The position numbers and the translations under genes were made by a program. DNA of 57,638 nt from NCBI GenBank assembly GCA_016713735.1, contig JADJOP010000018.1, positions 1 through 57,638 on the forward strand, read 5' to 3'. The DNA comes from Bryobacterales bacterium (GTDB taxonomy: Bacteria > Acidobacteriota > Terriglobia > Bryobacterales > Bryobacteraceae). Below are positions 29,569-41,000 of the stretch, piece by piece; positions within the stretch are counted from its first letter, which is position 1; each line of letters begins with the position of its first letter. Under the pieces are notes generated by a model. It did not search any database. It had not been told where the DNA came from and saw only the letters and a program-made list of their open reading frames with translations.

Positions 29569-32500
29569 ATGCCCATACGTGTTGCGCTGCACCACAAAAC
29601 CACCTATCACTACGACCGCCTGGTGACGCTCTCGCCCCAGGTCATCCGCCTGCGCCCGGCGCCGCATTGCCGCACGCGCGTCACCAGCTACTCGCTCAAG
29701 ATCGAGCCGCGCAACCACTTCCTCAACTGGCAGCAGGACCCGCAAAGCAACTACCTCGCCCGCGCTGTCTTTCCCGAGAAGACCCGCAGCTTCACCGTCG
29801 AGGTCGACCTGGTCGCTGAAATGACGGTGGTCAATCCCTTCGACTTCTTCCTCGAACCGAGCGCCACCGACTTCCCCTTCGCCTACGAGCCCGCGCTCAA
29901 GAAGGAACTCGCGCCGTTCCTCGAGATCCGCGAGCACGGCCCGCACCTCATGACGCTGCTCGCCAGCGTCGACCGCACCGAGCGGCGCAGCATCGACTTC
30001 CTGGTCGAAATCAACCAGCGCCTGCAGCGCGACATCCGCTACCTCATCCGCATGGAGCCGGGCGTGCAAACCTGCGAGCAGACGCTTGAGCGCGCCAGCG
30101 GCTCCTGCCGCGACTCGGCCTGGCTGCTCGTCCAACTGCTGCGCCACCTCGGCCTGGCCGCGCGCTTCGTCTCCGGCTACCTCATTCAACTGCGCGCCGA
30201 CGAAAAGCCGCTCGAAGGCCCGGCGGGCACCGAACAGGACTTCACTGACCTGCATGCCTGGACCGAGGTCTATTTGCCCGGCGCCGGCTGGATCGGCCTT
30301 GACCCCACCTCGGGCATGCTCGCCGGCGAAGGCCACCTGCCCATTGCCGCCACGCCCGATCCCTCATCGGCCGCGCCCATTACCGGGGCCGTGGAGCAAT
30401 GCGAGGTCGAGTTCGCTCATGAGATGAAGGTGACGCGCATCCACGAGGACCCGCGCGTCACGCTGCCTTATTCCGATGACCAGTGGAGCCGCATCGAATC
30501 GCTGGGCCACCTTGTGGACGCCGCGCTCACCGCGCAGGATGTGCGCCTCACCATGGGCGGCGAGCCGACCTTTGTCTCCATCGACGACATGGACGGCGAG
30601 CAATGGAACACCGCCGCGCTGGGCCACGACAAGCGCGTGCGCGCCGAGGACCTGCTTGACCGCCTGCGCGTGCGCTATGCCGAAGGCGGCCTGCTCCATT
30701 ACGTACAAGGCAAGTGGTATCCCGGCGAGCCGCTGCCGCGCTGGGCGCTGGCGATCTACTGGCGGCGCGACGGCATTCCGCTGTGGCGCAACCGCGACCT
30801 CATCGCCCGCGCCGGCGAGCAGCACAACCAGACGCCGCTCGATGCGCAGCGCTTCGCTGAGACGCTGGCCGCGCGCCTCGGCGTCGAGCCCGATTATGTG
30901 AACGCCGCCTTCGAAGATCCGCTGCACTACCTGCAACAGGAGCGCACGCTCCCCATCAACCTCGACCCGATCGACAACAAGCTGGAGAGCACGATCGACC
31001 GCGAGCGCGTGCGGCGCGTCTTTGAGCGCGGCCTGAACACGCCGGTGGGCTACGTGCTGCCCATCCAGCGCGGTTGGGGCAAGAGCGGACCGGAATGGCA
31101 AACGGGCTTGTGGATGCTGCGCGGCCAGCACCTGTTCCTGATGCCCGGCGATTCACCGGTCGGCTTCCGCCTGCCGCTGCCGAGCCTGCCCTGGGTTTCC
31201 TCCGCGCTGGCGCCCATCCGCGAGCAGGTGGACCCGATGATCAATCGCGCGCCGCTGCCCATTCCCGAGCGCCGCGCCGTGGAGCCGCCCGTGATGCAGC
31301 GCCGCGGCGGCGAGCGCGACCGCGTGCCCAAGCCCGGCGAACCCGCGCCGTGGGTCGTGCGCACGGCCCTGTGCGTCGAGCCGCGTAATGGCACGCTGCA
31401 CGTCTTCATGCCGCCGGTGCAAGCGACGGAAGACTACATCGATCTCGTCGCCGCCATCGAAGACACGGCCGCGCAGTTGAAGACGCCGGTCGTGCTCGAA
31501 GGCTATTCGCCGCCGTTCGACTGGCGGCTGCAGAACATCAAGGTGACGCCCGATCCGGGCGTGATCGAGGTGAACATCCATCCCGCGCACAGTTGGGACG
31601 AGCTGGTCTACAACACCACCTCGCTCTATGAGGACGCGCGCAACGCGCGGCTCTGCGCCGAGAAGTTCATGCTCGACGGCCGCCACACCGGCACCGGCGG
31701 CGGCAACCACTTTGTGCTGGGCGGCTCGACGCCAGCCGACAGCCCCTTCCTGCGCCGCCCCGATCTGTTGCGCAGCATGATCGGCTACTGGCTCAACCAT
31801 CCATCGCTGTCTTATATGTTCTCGACCATCTTCCTCGGCCCGACGTCGCAGGCGCCGCGCGTGGATGAGACACGGCAGGACAGCCTGTACGAGTTGGAGA
31901 TCGCCTTCAGCCAGGTGCCGCTGCCGGGCGAAGGCTGGTGCCCGCCGTGGCTGGTGGACCGCATCTTCCGCCACATCCTGGTCGACGTCACCGGCAACAC
32001 GCACCGCGCCGAGTTCTGCATCGACAAGCTGTATTCGCCGGACTCCTCGACGGGCCGCCTCGGCCTGCTCGAGCTGCGCGGCTTTGAGATGCCGCCGCAC
32101 GCCCGCATGAGCCTCACGCAGCAACTGCTGGTGCGGGCGCTGCTGGCCTGGTTCTGGCGTGAGCCGTTCGTGCATGCGCCGGTGGAGTGGGGCACGCGGC
32201 TGCATGACCAGTTCATGCTGCCGCACTTTGTGCAGCGCGACTTTGCCGGCATCATGGACGACCTGGCGAGCGCGGGCTTCGACTTCGATCCGGCCTGGTT
32301 CGCGCCGCACTTCGAGTTCCGCTATCCGGTGTTCGGGCGCGTGAACCACATGGGCATGGAGATGGAGATCCGGCAGGCCACCGAGCCCTGGTATGTGCTC
32401 GGCGAAGAGACCCAGGGGGGCAGCACGTCGCGCTTTGTCGATAGCTCAGTGGAGCGCGTGCAGGTGAAGGTGACGGGCCTGGTGGACCGCCGCCACATTG

Positions 32501-32892
32501 TGACCTGCAACGGCCGGCGTGTGCCGCTGCATGGGACGGGCGTGAACGGCGAGTGGGTGGCCGGCGTGCGTTACCGCGCCTGGCAGCCGCCGTCGTGCCT
32601 GCATCCGACGGTGCCCGTGCATACGCCGCTCGTGTTTGACTTCCTCGATACCTGGACGGGGCGTTCGATTGGCGGCTGCACGTATCACGTGGCGCATCCC
32701 GGCGGGCGCAACTTCGCCACCTTCCCGGTGAACGCCTTTGAGGCCGAAGGGAGGCGCGGGGCGCGCTTCTTCGAGTTCGGCCATACGCCGGGGCCGATGG
32801 ACATTCCCCCGGTGGAGGAGAGCCCGAACTACCCGCTCACGCTCGACCTGCGGCGGGCGGTGCGCACACCGGGCGGCCGCCGGATGGGATAA
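29569..32892 (+). CDS. Transglutaminase-like DUF2126 protein
   Basis: An 1107-residue protein. Residues 1-90 form the bacterial transglutaminase N-terminal beta-domain (RVALHHKTTYHYDR). Residues 130-260 hold the papain-like transglutaminase core with the catalytic triad C180 (SGSCRDSAW), H229 (DLHAWTEVY) and D245 (GLDPTSG). The remaining roughly 850 residues are the DUF2126 region (motifs GGEPTFVS, GKWYPGEPLPRWAL, DGRHTGTGGGNHFVLGG, LRGFEMPPH). Such proteins co-occur with circularly permuted ATP-grasp and alpha-E proteins in a widely conserved operon proposed to make amide or peptide modifications. The first ATG that preserves the domain is 29569. Gap of 16 bases to the next gene. Confidence 0.9.
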   Translation: MPIRVALHHKTTYHYDRLVTLSPQVIRLRPAPHCRTRVTSYSLKIEPRNHFLNWQQDPQSNYLARAVFPEKTRSFTVEVDLVAEMTVVNPFDFFLEPSATDFPFAYEPALKKELAPFLEIREHGPHLMTLLASVDRTERRSIDFLVEINQRLQRDIRYLIRMEPGVQTCEQTLERASGSCRDSAWLLVQLLRHLGLAARFVSGYLIQLRADEKPLEGPAGTEQDFTDLHAWTEVYLPGAGWIGLDPTSGMLAGEGHLPIAATPDPSSAAPITGAVEQCEVEFAHEMKVTRIHEDPRVTLPYSDDQWSRIESLGHLVDAALTAQDVRLTMGGEPTFVSIDDMDGEQWNTAALGHDKRVRAEDLLDRLRVRYAEGGLLHYVQGKWYPGEPLPRWALAIYWRRDGIPLWRNRDLIARAGEQHNQTPLDAQRFAETLAARLGVEPDYVNAAFEDPLHYLQQERTLPINLDPIDNKLESTIDRERVRRVFERGLNTPVGYVLPIQRGWGKSGPEWQTGLWMLRGQHLFLMPGDSPVGFRLPLPSLPWVSSALAPIREQVDPMINRAPLPIPERRAVEPPVMQRRGGERDRVPKPGEPAPWVVRTALCVEPRNGTLHVFMPPVQATEDYIDLVAAIEDTAAQLKTPVVLEGYSPPFDWRLQNIKVTPDPGVIEVNIHPAHSWDELVYNTTSLYEDARNARLCAEKFMLDGRHTGTGGGNHFVLGGSTPADSPFLRRPDLLRSMIGYWLNHPSLSYMFSTIFLGPTSQAPRVDETRQDSLYELEIAFSQVPLPGEGWCPPWLVDRIFRHILVDVTGNTHRAEFCIDKLYSPDSSTGRLGLLELRGFEMPPHARMSLTQQLLVRALLAWFWREPFVHAPVEWGTRLHDQFMLPHFVQRDFAGIMDDLASAGFDFDPAWFAPHFEFRYPVFGRVNHMGMEMEIRQATEPWYVLGEETQGGSTSRFVDSSVERVQVKVTGLVDRRHIVTCNGRRVPLHGTGVNGEWVAGVRYRAWQPPSCLHPTVPVHTPLVFDFLDTWTGRSIGGCTYHVAHPGGRNFATFPVNAFEAEGRRGARFFEFGHTPGPMDIPPVEESPNYPLTLDLRRAVRTPGGRRMG

Positions 32893-32908
32893 TCAGGGCT
32901 TTACTTCA

Positions 32909-35442
32909 ATGAGCAAGGAAGGGGCGGCAACGCCCCCGGGACTGGAAGCGCAATGGCGGTATCAACCGCGGCCGGCCTACCACGATGAAGCGGTAGGGCC
33001 GGATGGACGTGTGCGCGAACAGTGGCGCGGCACGCTGGAGGCGCTCGCCGGCATGGGCCACGCGCAACTGGCGCGGCGGTGGCAAGAGGGCAAGCGGGTG
33101 ATCCACGAAAACGGGATCACCTACAACGTGTATGGCGACCCGCGCAGCACGGCGCGGCCGTGGACGCTCGATCCTGTGCCGCTGGTCATGGAGCCGGGCG
33201 AGTGGCGGCGCCTGGAGGCGGCCATCACGCAGCGGGCGAGGCTGCTGAACACGATGCTGGCCGACCTGTATGGTCCGCAGCGCCTGCTGCGCGAAGGCAT
33301 GCTGCCGCCGCGGCTCATCTTTGAGAACCCCAACTTTCTGCGGCCCTGCCACGGCATCCAGGTGCCGGGCGGCACCTACATCCACGTCTACTCGGCTGAC
33401 CTGGCGCGCTCGCCCGACGGCCAGTGGTGGGTGATCGCCGACCGCACGCAAGCGCCCTCGGGCGCGGGCTATGCGCTGGAGAACCGGCTGGTGATCTCGC
33501 GCGTGCTGCCCGATTTGTTTGGCGACGGGCAGGTGCAGCGGCTGGCCAACTATTTTCAGACCTATCGCGACACGCTGCTCAAGCTGGTGCCGAGCCACAA
33601 AGAGAACCCGCGCATTGTGCTGCTCACGCCGGGTCCTTATAACGAGACGTACTTCGAACACGCCTTCCTGGCCCGCTATCTGGGCTACACGCTGGTGGAG
33701 GGCGGCGACCTGACGGTGCGCGACAACCGCGTGCTGGTGAAGACGCTCGGCGGGCTGCTGCCGGTGGATGTGATTTTGCGGCGGCAGGACGACAGCTTCT
33801 GCGATCCGCTGGAGCTGCGCGGCGACTCGATGCTGGGCGTGCCGGGACTGGTGCAGGCGGTTCGGTCGGGCAACGTGGCCATCGCCAACGCGCTCGGTTC
33901 AGGGCTGGTGGAGACGGCGGCGACGGCGGCGTTTCTGCCGGGGCTGTGCCGCCAGTTGCTCGGTGAGGAGTTGAAGATTCCCTCGGTGGCCACATGGTGG
34001 TGCGGACAGCAGAGGCCGTTCGACTACGTGGCCGAGCATCTGGACAACCTGGTGGTGAAGCCGACCTTTTCGTCGTTCGGCCAGCAGCCGATTTTCGGAG
34101 CCAAGCTGAGCAAGAGCGAGCGGGCCGAGCTGTTGGAGAAGATCGCGCGCGGCCGGACCAGTATGTGGCGCAGGAGCAGGTGTCGCTGTCCACGGTGCCG
34201 GTGTGGAACGAAGGCAAGCTGCTGCCGAGGCACATGGTGCTGCGCGTGTATGCGGTGGCCTGCGGCGATTCCTACCGCGTGATGCCGGGCGGGCTGACGC
34301 GCGTGACGTCGAGCCTGGACAGCCTCGTGGTGTCGATGCAGAAGGGCGGCGGCAGCAAGGACACATGGGTGCCGGGCGACGATGCGGCGCCGCACCTGAC
34401 GCTGCTGCGGCCGGCCTCGCATCCGCTGGAGATCAGCCGCGCCACGTTCGACCTGCCGAGCCGCGTGGCCGACAACCTCTTCTGGCTGGGGCGCTATGCC
34501 GAGCGCGTGGAGATGGCGGTGCGGCTGGTGCGGGCGATTCTGCCTCGGTTGAGCGAAGAGAGCGAGCGGGCTTCGTCGGCGGGGGTGGAGACGGGCATTC
34601 AGATTCTGCGCGCGCTGGGCTATCTGCCGGCCGAGGCGGTGGAGGAGTCGACGGCCGAGGCGCGCGAGCGCGGCGTGCTGGCGATGCTCTATGAGATCGA
34701 GGGCAAGAGCCCGCTGGCGCGGACGATGGAGCAGGTGAGGCAGGTGGCGTGGCTGTTGCGCGACCGCATCTCAGGCGATGCGTGGCGTGTGTTGAGCCGG
34801 CTGGGCGACCAGTTGTCAGCGCCCGCGCCGGCCGAGCCGTTGCTGATCAGCAGCGCGCAGGACCGGTTGAACGAAGTGGTGCTGTCGCTGTCGGCGTTCA
34901 GCGGGTTGGTGATGGAGGGCATGACGCGCGGCGACGGCTGGCGCTTCCTGGACATCGGGCGGCGCATGGAGCGGAGCATCCAGATGACCGAGGTGCTGCG
35001 CTATGGCATCGCCGAATCATGCGGGGCCGACGCGGGTGTGCTGGAGGCCGTGCTCGACATTGCCGACTCAAGCATCACCTACCGCTCGCGCTATCTGACG
35101 TCGGTGTTGCCGGAGTTGGTGCTCGACCTGCTGCTGGTGGACGAGGTGAACCCGCGCTCGATCGCCTTCCAGTTTGTGCAACTGGTGGAGCACATCGATC
35201 AACTGCCGGAGAGCCAGAGCAAGATCCGGCGGCCGCAGGAGGCGCGCATTGCGCTGCGGCTGTTGACGTCGGTGCAGTTGTGCGAGGTGCATGAACTGAC
35301 GCGGCCCGATCCGGCGGGGCGGTGGTCGACGTTGGATGCGCTGCTGGGGCGGCAACTGGCGGAGTTGCGGGCGTTGTCGGAGGCGTTGACGCGGCGCTAC
35401 TTCAGCCACGCGGTGACGTCGCGGCGGTTGCTCGCGCCATAG
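32909..35442 (+). CDS. Circularly permuted ATP-grasp fused to alpha-E domain, frameshifted
   Basis: About 844 residues. Residues 1-430 are the DUF404/DUF407 circularly permuted ATP-grasp ligase (YNVYGDP, FLRPCHG, VIADRTQAPSG, YALENRLVISR, WWCGQQ). From about residue 470 the alpha-E (DUF403) domain follows (RVADNLFWLGRYAERVE, SITYRSRYL, ADSSITY). The ATP-grasp core is predicted to form peptide-like bonds, and the alpha-E helical domain always accompanies it. The frame breaks at about 34150: GCGCGCGGCCGG lacks one base, so EKIAR should continue as RPDQYVAQEQVS. One inserted base restores the full fusion. Middle gene of the operon; its partner transglutaminase starts eight bases after the stop. 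Confidence 0.88.
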
Positions 35443-35449
35443 GACGACG

Positions 35450-36319
35450 ATGATCTACCGGGCCACGCACACGACGATGTACATGTACAGCGACCCTGTG
35501 TCGATCTGTCACAGCGAGGTCCACCTGTGCCCGCGCGAGCATCCGGCGCAGACGCTGCTGGAGCATGAGCTGACGATTGTGCCGGAGCCGGACTTTGTCG
35601 ATGCGCGGCGCGATTACTTCGGCAACGAGGTGACCTACTTTGCGATTCACTCGCCGCACGAGACGCTGACGATCACGTCGTCGTGCCTGGTGGAGGTGGA
35701 AGCGAACGAACCGCCCGAGGCGACGCTGTCGCCGAAGTGGGAGAGCGTGCGCGACCAGTTGCGGGGGAGCGTGGAGGGCGAGCTGTTTGAGGCTGTGCCG
35801 TTCACGTATGGTTCGCCGCAAGCGCCGCTGGCCGCCGCTTACGCGGACTATGCGCGGCCGTCGTTCAGCGAAGGGCGTCCGTTTCTGGCGGCGGTGGCGG
35901 AGTTGTCGAGCCGCATCTGCAAGGAGTTTGAGTATGACCCGCGGGCGACGTCGGTGACGACGCCGGTGGGCGAGGTGTTGAAGAAGCGCAAGGGCGTGTG
36001 CCAGGACTTTGCGCACCTCATGATTGCCTGCCTGCGTTCGCTGGGGCTGCCGGCGCGGTATGTGAGCGGCTATCTGCGCAGCGGCGAGAAGACGGTGGGG
36101 GCCGAGGCGTCGCACGCGTGGGTGTCGGTGCACTGCCCGGTGTTTGGCTGGCAGGACTTCGACCCGACGAACAACGTGCGGCCGAAGGGGCAGCATGTGA
36201 CGCTGGCCTGGGGGCGCGAGTATCAGGACGTGACGCCGGTGAAGGGCGTGGCGCTGGGCGGGGGCGAGCAGATCATCAGCGTGTCGGTGGAGGTGGTGCC
36301 GGCGGTGGTGAAGGGCTGA
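35450..36319 (+). CDS. Transglutaminase-like cysteine protease/amidase
   Basis: A 289-residue protein with the bacterial transglutaminase N-terminal domain and the papain-like core: catalytic C184 (KGVCQDFAHL), H222 (ASHAWVSVHCP) and D238 (WQDFDPTN). The enzyme class hydrolyses or forms amide bonds, and the partner ATP-grasp suggests amide formation or editing. No signal peptide, so likely cytoplasmic. It starts eight bases after the ATP-grasp/alpha-E gene and ends the operon. No frame break. Confidence 0.9.
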   Translation: MIYRATHTTMYMYSDPVSICHSEVHLCPREHPAQTLLEHELTIVPEPDFVDARRDYFGNEVTYFAIHSPHETLTITSSCLVEVEANEPPEATLSPKWESVRDQLRGSVEGELFEAVPFTYGSPQAPLAAAYADYARPSFSEGRPFLAAVAELSSRICKEFEYDPRATSVTTPVGEVLKKRKGVCQDFAHLMIACLRSLGLPARYVSGYLRSGEKTVGAEASHAWVSVHCPVFGWQDFDPTNNVRPKGQHVTLAWGREYQDVTPVKGVALGGGEQIISVSVEVVPAVVKG

Positions 36320-36344
36320 GAGCACGCGCTGGTAATCTGGACGT

Positions 36345-36638
36345 ATGTCCAAGATCGACGTAGTAGCTCACATCCATGCCAAGGCGGGCAGCGAAGCCGC
36401 GCTGCGGGAGATTCTCGAGGGGTTCGTTGCGCCGACGCGCACGGAGGAGGGCTGCCTCCGCTATGACCTGTTTGTCGATTTGAGCGATGGGGGGAAGTTC
36501 ACCTTCATTGAAGAGTGGACGAGCGAGGCGGCGCTGGAGGCGCATGGCAAGTCGGCGCACATCACGAGCGGGCGGGCGCGGATGGGCGAGCTGCTGCGCG
36601 AGCCGGGCTGGGTGCAGGTGTTGACGCGGATCGTGTAA
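36345..36638 (+). CDS. Antibiotic biosynthesis monooxygenase (ABM) domain protein
   Basis: A 97-residue alpha/beta ferredoxin-fold protein: IDVVAHIHAKAGSEAALREI, TRTEEGCLRYDLF and FTFIEEWTSEAALEAH are the pattern of the ABM/YgiN family, quinol or small-substrate monooxygenases or simply dimeric binding proteins. It follows the transglutaminase stop by 25 bases and could be part of the same transcript. No cofactor motif. Confidence 0.85.
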   Translation: MSKIDVVAHIHAKAGSEAALREILEGFVAPTRTEEGCLRYDLFVDLSDGGKFTFIEEWTSEAALEAHGKSAHITSGRARMGELLREPGWVQVLTRIV

Positions 36639-36695
36639 AGAGGGTTTGATCCGGGAAACCGGCGCGGGGGCGGGGCGTCACACTCACCAGCGCAG

Positions 36696-38029
36696 ATGAA
36701 CTGGAAGCTTGCGGGCGTGTTCGCGTTGACGTTGGGCGTGGCGGCGGCTGAGGAAGAGGTGATCTTCCGCAGCGATGTCTCGCTGGTGCGGGTGGACGTG
36801 CAGGTGCTCGACCGCAACTCCGATGCGCTGACGCGGCTGGAGCGCGAGGACTTCGTGCTGCGCGAGCAAGGGCGCGAGGTGGAGATCCGCAACTTCGCCG
36901 CCGAGAACATGCCGGTGGACATTCTGCTGCTGCTCGATGTGAGCGGGAGCATGAGGCCGCATCTGGAGCAGGTGGCGCGGGCGTCGCGCGGGGCGCTATC
37001 GGTATTGGGGCGCGAGGACCGCGTGGGGGTGATGGTGTTTGACCGGGCGACGCGGCTGCGGGCGCCGTTTCGGGGGAATCCGCAGGAAGCTTCGCGCGAG
37101 CTGGATTCGCTGCTCGATCAAGAGAGCTTTAACGGGGGCACGGACATCACGCGGGCGCTGGTGGATGCGGCGCGGTATGTGGAGCGCAACGCGCGGACCG
37201 AGGCGCGGCGGGCGATTGTGATTGTGACCGACGACCAGACGGAGTTTGAGCGCGATGAGACGCGGGTGGGGCGGGCACTGACGTCGGCCGATGCGGTGTT
37301 GAGCGTGCTGGTGGCGCAGGCGATCGTGCCGGGGTATGGGCGCGGGGGCGGCGGTGGCGGGCAGTTTCCGCCGAGGCGGCAGCCGTCGGGCGGTGGGTGG
37401 CCTGGGAGCGGCGGGACTTGGCCGGGCGGAGGTGGGACAGGCGGCGGTTGGCCGGGTGGCGGCCGTGGTTGGCCGGGCGGCGGGGGTGGTGGTCCGGTGA
37501 TTATTGGTCCGGGTGGTGGCGGCGGGCGGGGTCCGGCGATGGGGCGGACGCGGCCGGCGGGGACGGAGGAGATTGCTCGGGATTCAGGAGGGGATAGTCT
37601 GATTTTGTCGGATGGCTCGGCGGTGGAGCGGACGCTGCGGCGGATTCGCAGCCGGTATGCGTTGTACTTCCTGTTACCGGATGAGGCGCGGAGGGGGAGT
37701 CGCGGATGGTGGATGCGCAGTTGAGCGCGGCGGCGGCGCGGCGGTATGCGGGGGCGGAGGTGAAGATGCGGCGGCGGTATGTGGTGCCGAAGCTGGGGCC
37801 GCGATCGACGACGGTGAGTGAGGGGGGCGGGTCGCCTTCGGCTCCCTCGGGGGGGCGTGAGGCGGAGGCTGAAGCGGCGGCGGCGGCGGAGAGCGGCGGG
37901 TTCCGGCGGGCTACGGCGGAGGACATTGCGGCGGCGCGGGAGTCGACAACGCCTGTGAAGCGTAAGCGGGCGGTGAGCGAGCCGGGGGCGCGGGGGCCGA
38001 ATCCGGGGTTGGGTTCGAAGCCGGATTAG
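36696..38029 (+). CDS. Secreted VWFA-domain protein with glycine-rich segment, frameshifted
   Basis: About 445 residues, the VWFA-related protein family common in Acidobacteriota. Signal peptide MNWKLAGVFALTLGVAAA, then a beta-sandwich, then the VWA domain with an intact MIDAS start (DVSGSM, residues 81-86) and GTDITRAL. Residues about 210-285 are a Gly/Trp/Pro-rich repeat (GGGWPGSGG, TWPGGGG, RGWPGGGG). The C-terminal YALYFLLPDEA...QLSAAAARRYAGAEV matches the family end, but the frame breaks at the run of five G at 37693-37697. One more G joins RRG to ESRMVDAQLS. Probably surface exposed; the ligand is unknown. Confidence 0.8.
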
Positions 38030-38030
38030 G

Positions 38031-38081
38031 GCCGCCGATGAACGCAGATGAACGCGAATAACAGACTATTTTGTCTGATTA
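38031..38081 (+). repeat. Interspersed repeat, copy A (downstream of VWFA and GMC genes)
   Basis: GCCGCCGATGAACGCAGATG... and the end TTTGTCTGATT are shared with copy B (42805-42860); both are in the same orientation. The copy fills exactly the space between two convergent stop codons. The two copies flank the GMC gene. Confidence 0.7.
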
Positions 38082-41000
38082 TGTGCGCGTGAGCACGAGG
38101 CGTAGGAGCGGTGCTCCTCGCGGGGTGTGGAGGACGGCGGCTAGGAAAGCGGCGGCGTCAGCGGGGATCAAGTCCGGGGTCCAGCGGCAGAGGAGGGTGT
38201 CGGTGCCGAGGAGGCGGGCGGTGGTTGGGTCGATGGGGTGTGCGTGCTCAGGGGTGTCTACGCCGGGGCCGTTGGCTTTCCACTTGGCTGTGAGTTGCGC
38301 GCCCTGCTGTTCGAAGCGGACTTGGAAGAGCACGGGGGCGGCCTGGTTGCGGAGGCTGGTGTCGGGGGTGTCTAGGTAAGCCAGGCGGCCTTGCCAAGTG
38401 ATGGGAGGAGTGCCGGTGAGGTCAGCGGCGGTGGGCTGCTTGGCTTCGGGTGAGTCGAAGAGGGCGTCGTGGTCCTGGACGGCCATGTTCTCGAAGGGGT
38501 AGTTGTGGCGGGCCATCGTGAATGTGGCGATGACGATGCCGTTGGGGAAGTCGCCGATGTGCATCACGCCGATGGCGTTGTTCTCGTCGATCACCTTGAT
38601 GGTGTCGTAGACCATCTTGTAGGGGTCGTTGGTGTAGGTGAGCAGCAGGACTTCGTCGCCCTTCTTGAAGTAGGGGCGCACGTTGTCGGGATAGATCACG
38701 CTGCGCACCTCGGGGAGGCCGGGGAGGGCGGCGAGTTCGTAGTTGACGACGTGGCCCTTGGCGACGCCGGCGTTGAGGGAGTCGAAGCGCTTCCAGAAGC
38801 CGCCGCCGGTGAAGTTGCCTGTGACCTGGACGGCGCCGTTGAGAAGGGATTGCGTGGCGCGTTCGGTCCAGCCGAGTAAGGAGTCTTTGGCGAAGGAGCC
38901 TTTCCAGAACGCATCGCGGTGGACGCGCTTGTTGGCGATGTCGTAGCGGACGGCGCCGTGGTTGAGGAGCTTCTCGATGGGGAGGGTGGGCGTGTCCTTG
39001 AGGATGGCCTGGAGGTCAGCCGAGGGTTGGGTGGAGAAGAAGTCGGGGGTGTCGGCGCCTCGGCGGACGGCGGATTGGACGTCGGCGGCGAGGTTGTCGG
39101 GGCCGACGGAGAGGGGGTCGTATTCGTACTGGACGAACTGGCCGGTGAAGGCGATGAACTTCATGCGGGCCTGGAGCTGGGTGACCGGATCGTTGGTGCC
39201 GGTGACCTGGAAGGAGGCGAGGAAGCCGGCGAGGTTGCCGAGGGCGGCGAGGTCCTCAAAGGTGCGGAATTTCAGATAGGCGTGTCCGATTTTAGCGGTG
39301 GAGGCATCGGGCAGGCGTTCGGTAATTTCGCAGTAAAGGGTCGTGTAATCCTCTAATAGCTGGCGGATGATTTGCGGGCCGGCGCGGCCGTCGCGCTGCA
39401 TGTATTTGGTGCCGTCGAGGGTGAAGCGGCGTCCGGCGTTGGTGGAGAACTCGATGTGGTAGCGCATCTCGGCCTCTTCGGTTTCGGGGTTGACGCGCAG
39501 GTAGTGGAAGCGGCTGGCGGACTCATCGACGGTGTAGGTGCCGGGGCCTTGTCCGGCGAGCGAGTCGAAGGTGATCGTGCCCTTGAGGCGGGCTTCGTGT
39601 TCGACGCCTTCGACGAAGGAGTTCACATCGTCGATGATCATGCGGACCTGGAAGGAGCAGGGGGAGGCGCCGGCGGGGGGCGCGAAGCCGGTGTTGGGAG
39701 CGGGCGCGGGGTCGCCTTGCCATGAGGAGCCGACCATCTGTTCATCGAAGATGAGGCCGACGCCGTCGGGGAGTTGGGCATCGAGGAAGGGCGACAGGAT
39801 GGAGAGCATGCGGATGCTCTTTTTGGTGGTGCGGGTGAGCAGGTAATAGAAGCCGAACTGGCCGCCGGGCTCGGTTTGGATGATGCCGAGGGAGGGCGTG
39901 GCGGCGTTGACGGGGAAGCCGGGCGGGAGTGCGCCGATGTACTTGCCGATCAAGAGGTCGCCGGAGATCTTGCGGATCTCGTCGTGGAAGGGCGTGAAGT
40001 CGCGGAGCTGGAAGTGATCAGAGAGGAAGCTGGGGACGATCATGCCTTCCAGCAGGCCCATCAGCTGATAGCGGGCTTCGAGGCGGCCGTCGGGCTTATT
40101 GGAGAACTCGAGGTGGGCGACGCCGCCGGAGTGGTTGTGATTGGAAACGGCGTCCATGCGCCAAACGCCTTCGACTTCGGCGGCGGTGGGGACGGTGGCG
40201 GTATCCCAGAGGGCGGCGTGGTCGGCGACGGTCATCTGGTTGAAGCCGTACTGGCGCGTCATGGGGAAGGTGAAGAGGCGCAGGCCGTTGGGATATTCGC
40301 CGAGGTAGACGCGTCCGATCAACAGGTCGTCGTTGATCATCTTGAAGATGTCGTAGAAGCCCTGCCAGGGGGGATCGAGGTAGCGGAGGAGGATGTACTT
40401 GCCGGCTTCGAGGGTGCCGGTGGCCTTCTTGAGTTCGATGAACTCGAGGCTGTTGCGGGCGTGGATGCGGTTGTCGGTGTCGGAGGTGAGGCCGATGAAG
40501 CGGTCGCCTTCCTTGGAGAACTTTTTGCGGAAGCCGGTATAGATGGCCGAGGACATGACGTTTAAGACATGGCCCTTGGGGAAGAAGCCTTTCCAGAACT
40601 GGTCGTTGCGGATGGTCTGGTGGGCGTGGTCGAAGACGGGCGGGCCGCCGGCGTTGATGAAGCGGTCGAGGGGGAGCGTTTCGGTGCGGCGGAAGAGGGC
40701 CTCGAGGTGGCCTTCGTGGTAGGTGGTGGCTTCGACGGGGCTGAGTCCGGCCATGCTGACGCGCGGGGGCGGGGCGGGATAGGCTTCGCCCTGGAGGTGG
40801 CGGATTTTGCGTTCGGCGAAGCGTTCGGTGAGGGCGGAGATGGTGAGGAAGGGGTTGACGCCGAGGGCGCTGGGGAGGACGGAGCCATCGGTGACGTAGA
40901 GGCCGTCATGGACGGAGCCGTCGCCGGAGAAGACGCGGCCGAAGGCATCGACTGCGCCTTGCAGATAGTCGTCGCCCATGGGGCAGCCGCCGAGGGGGTG

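Noticed and set aside
25000..33000. A defined oriC at the GC-skew switch
   Set aside because: No DnaA-box cluster, AT-rich unwinding element or dnaA/dnaN was seen, so only the skew change is reported.
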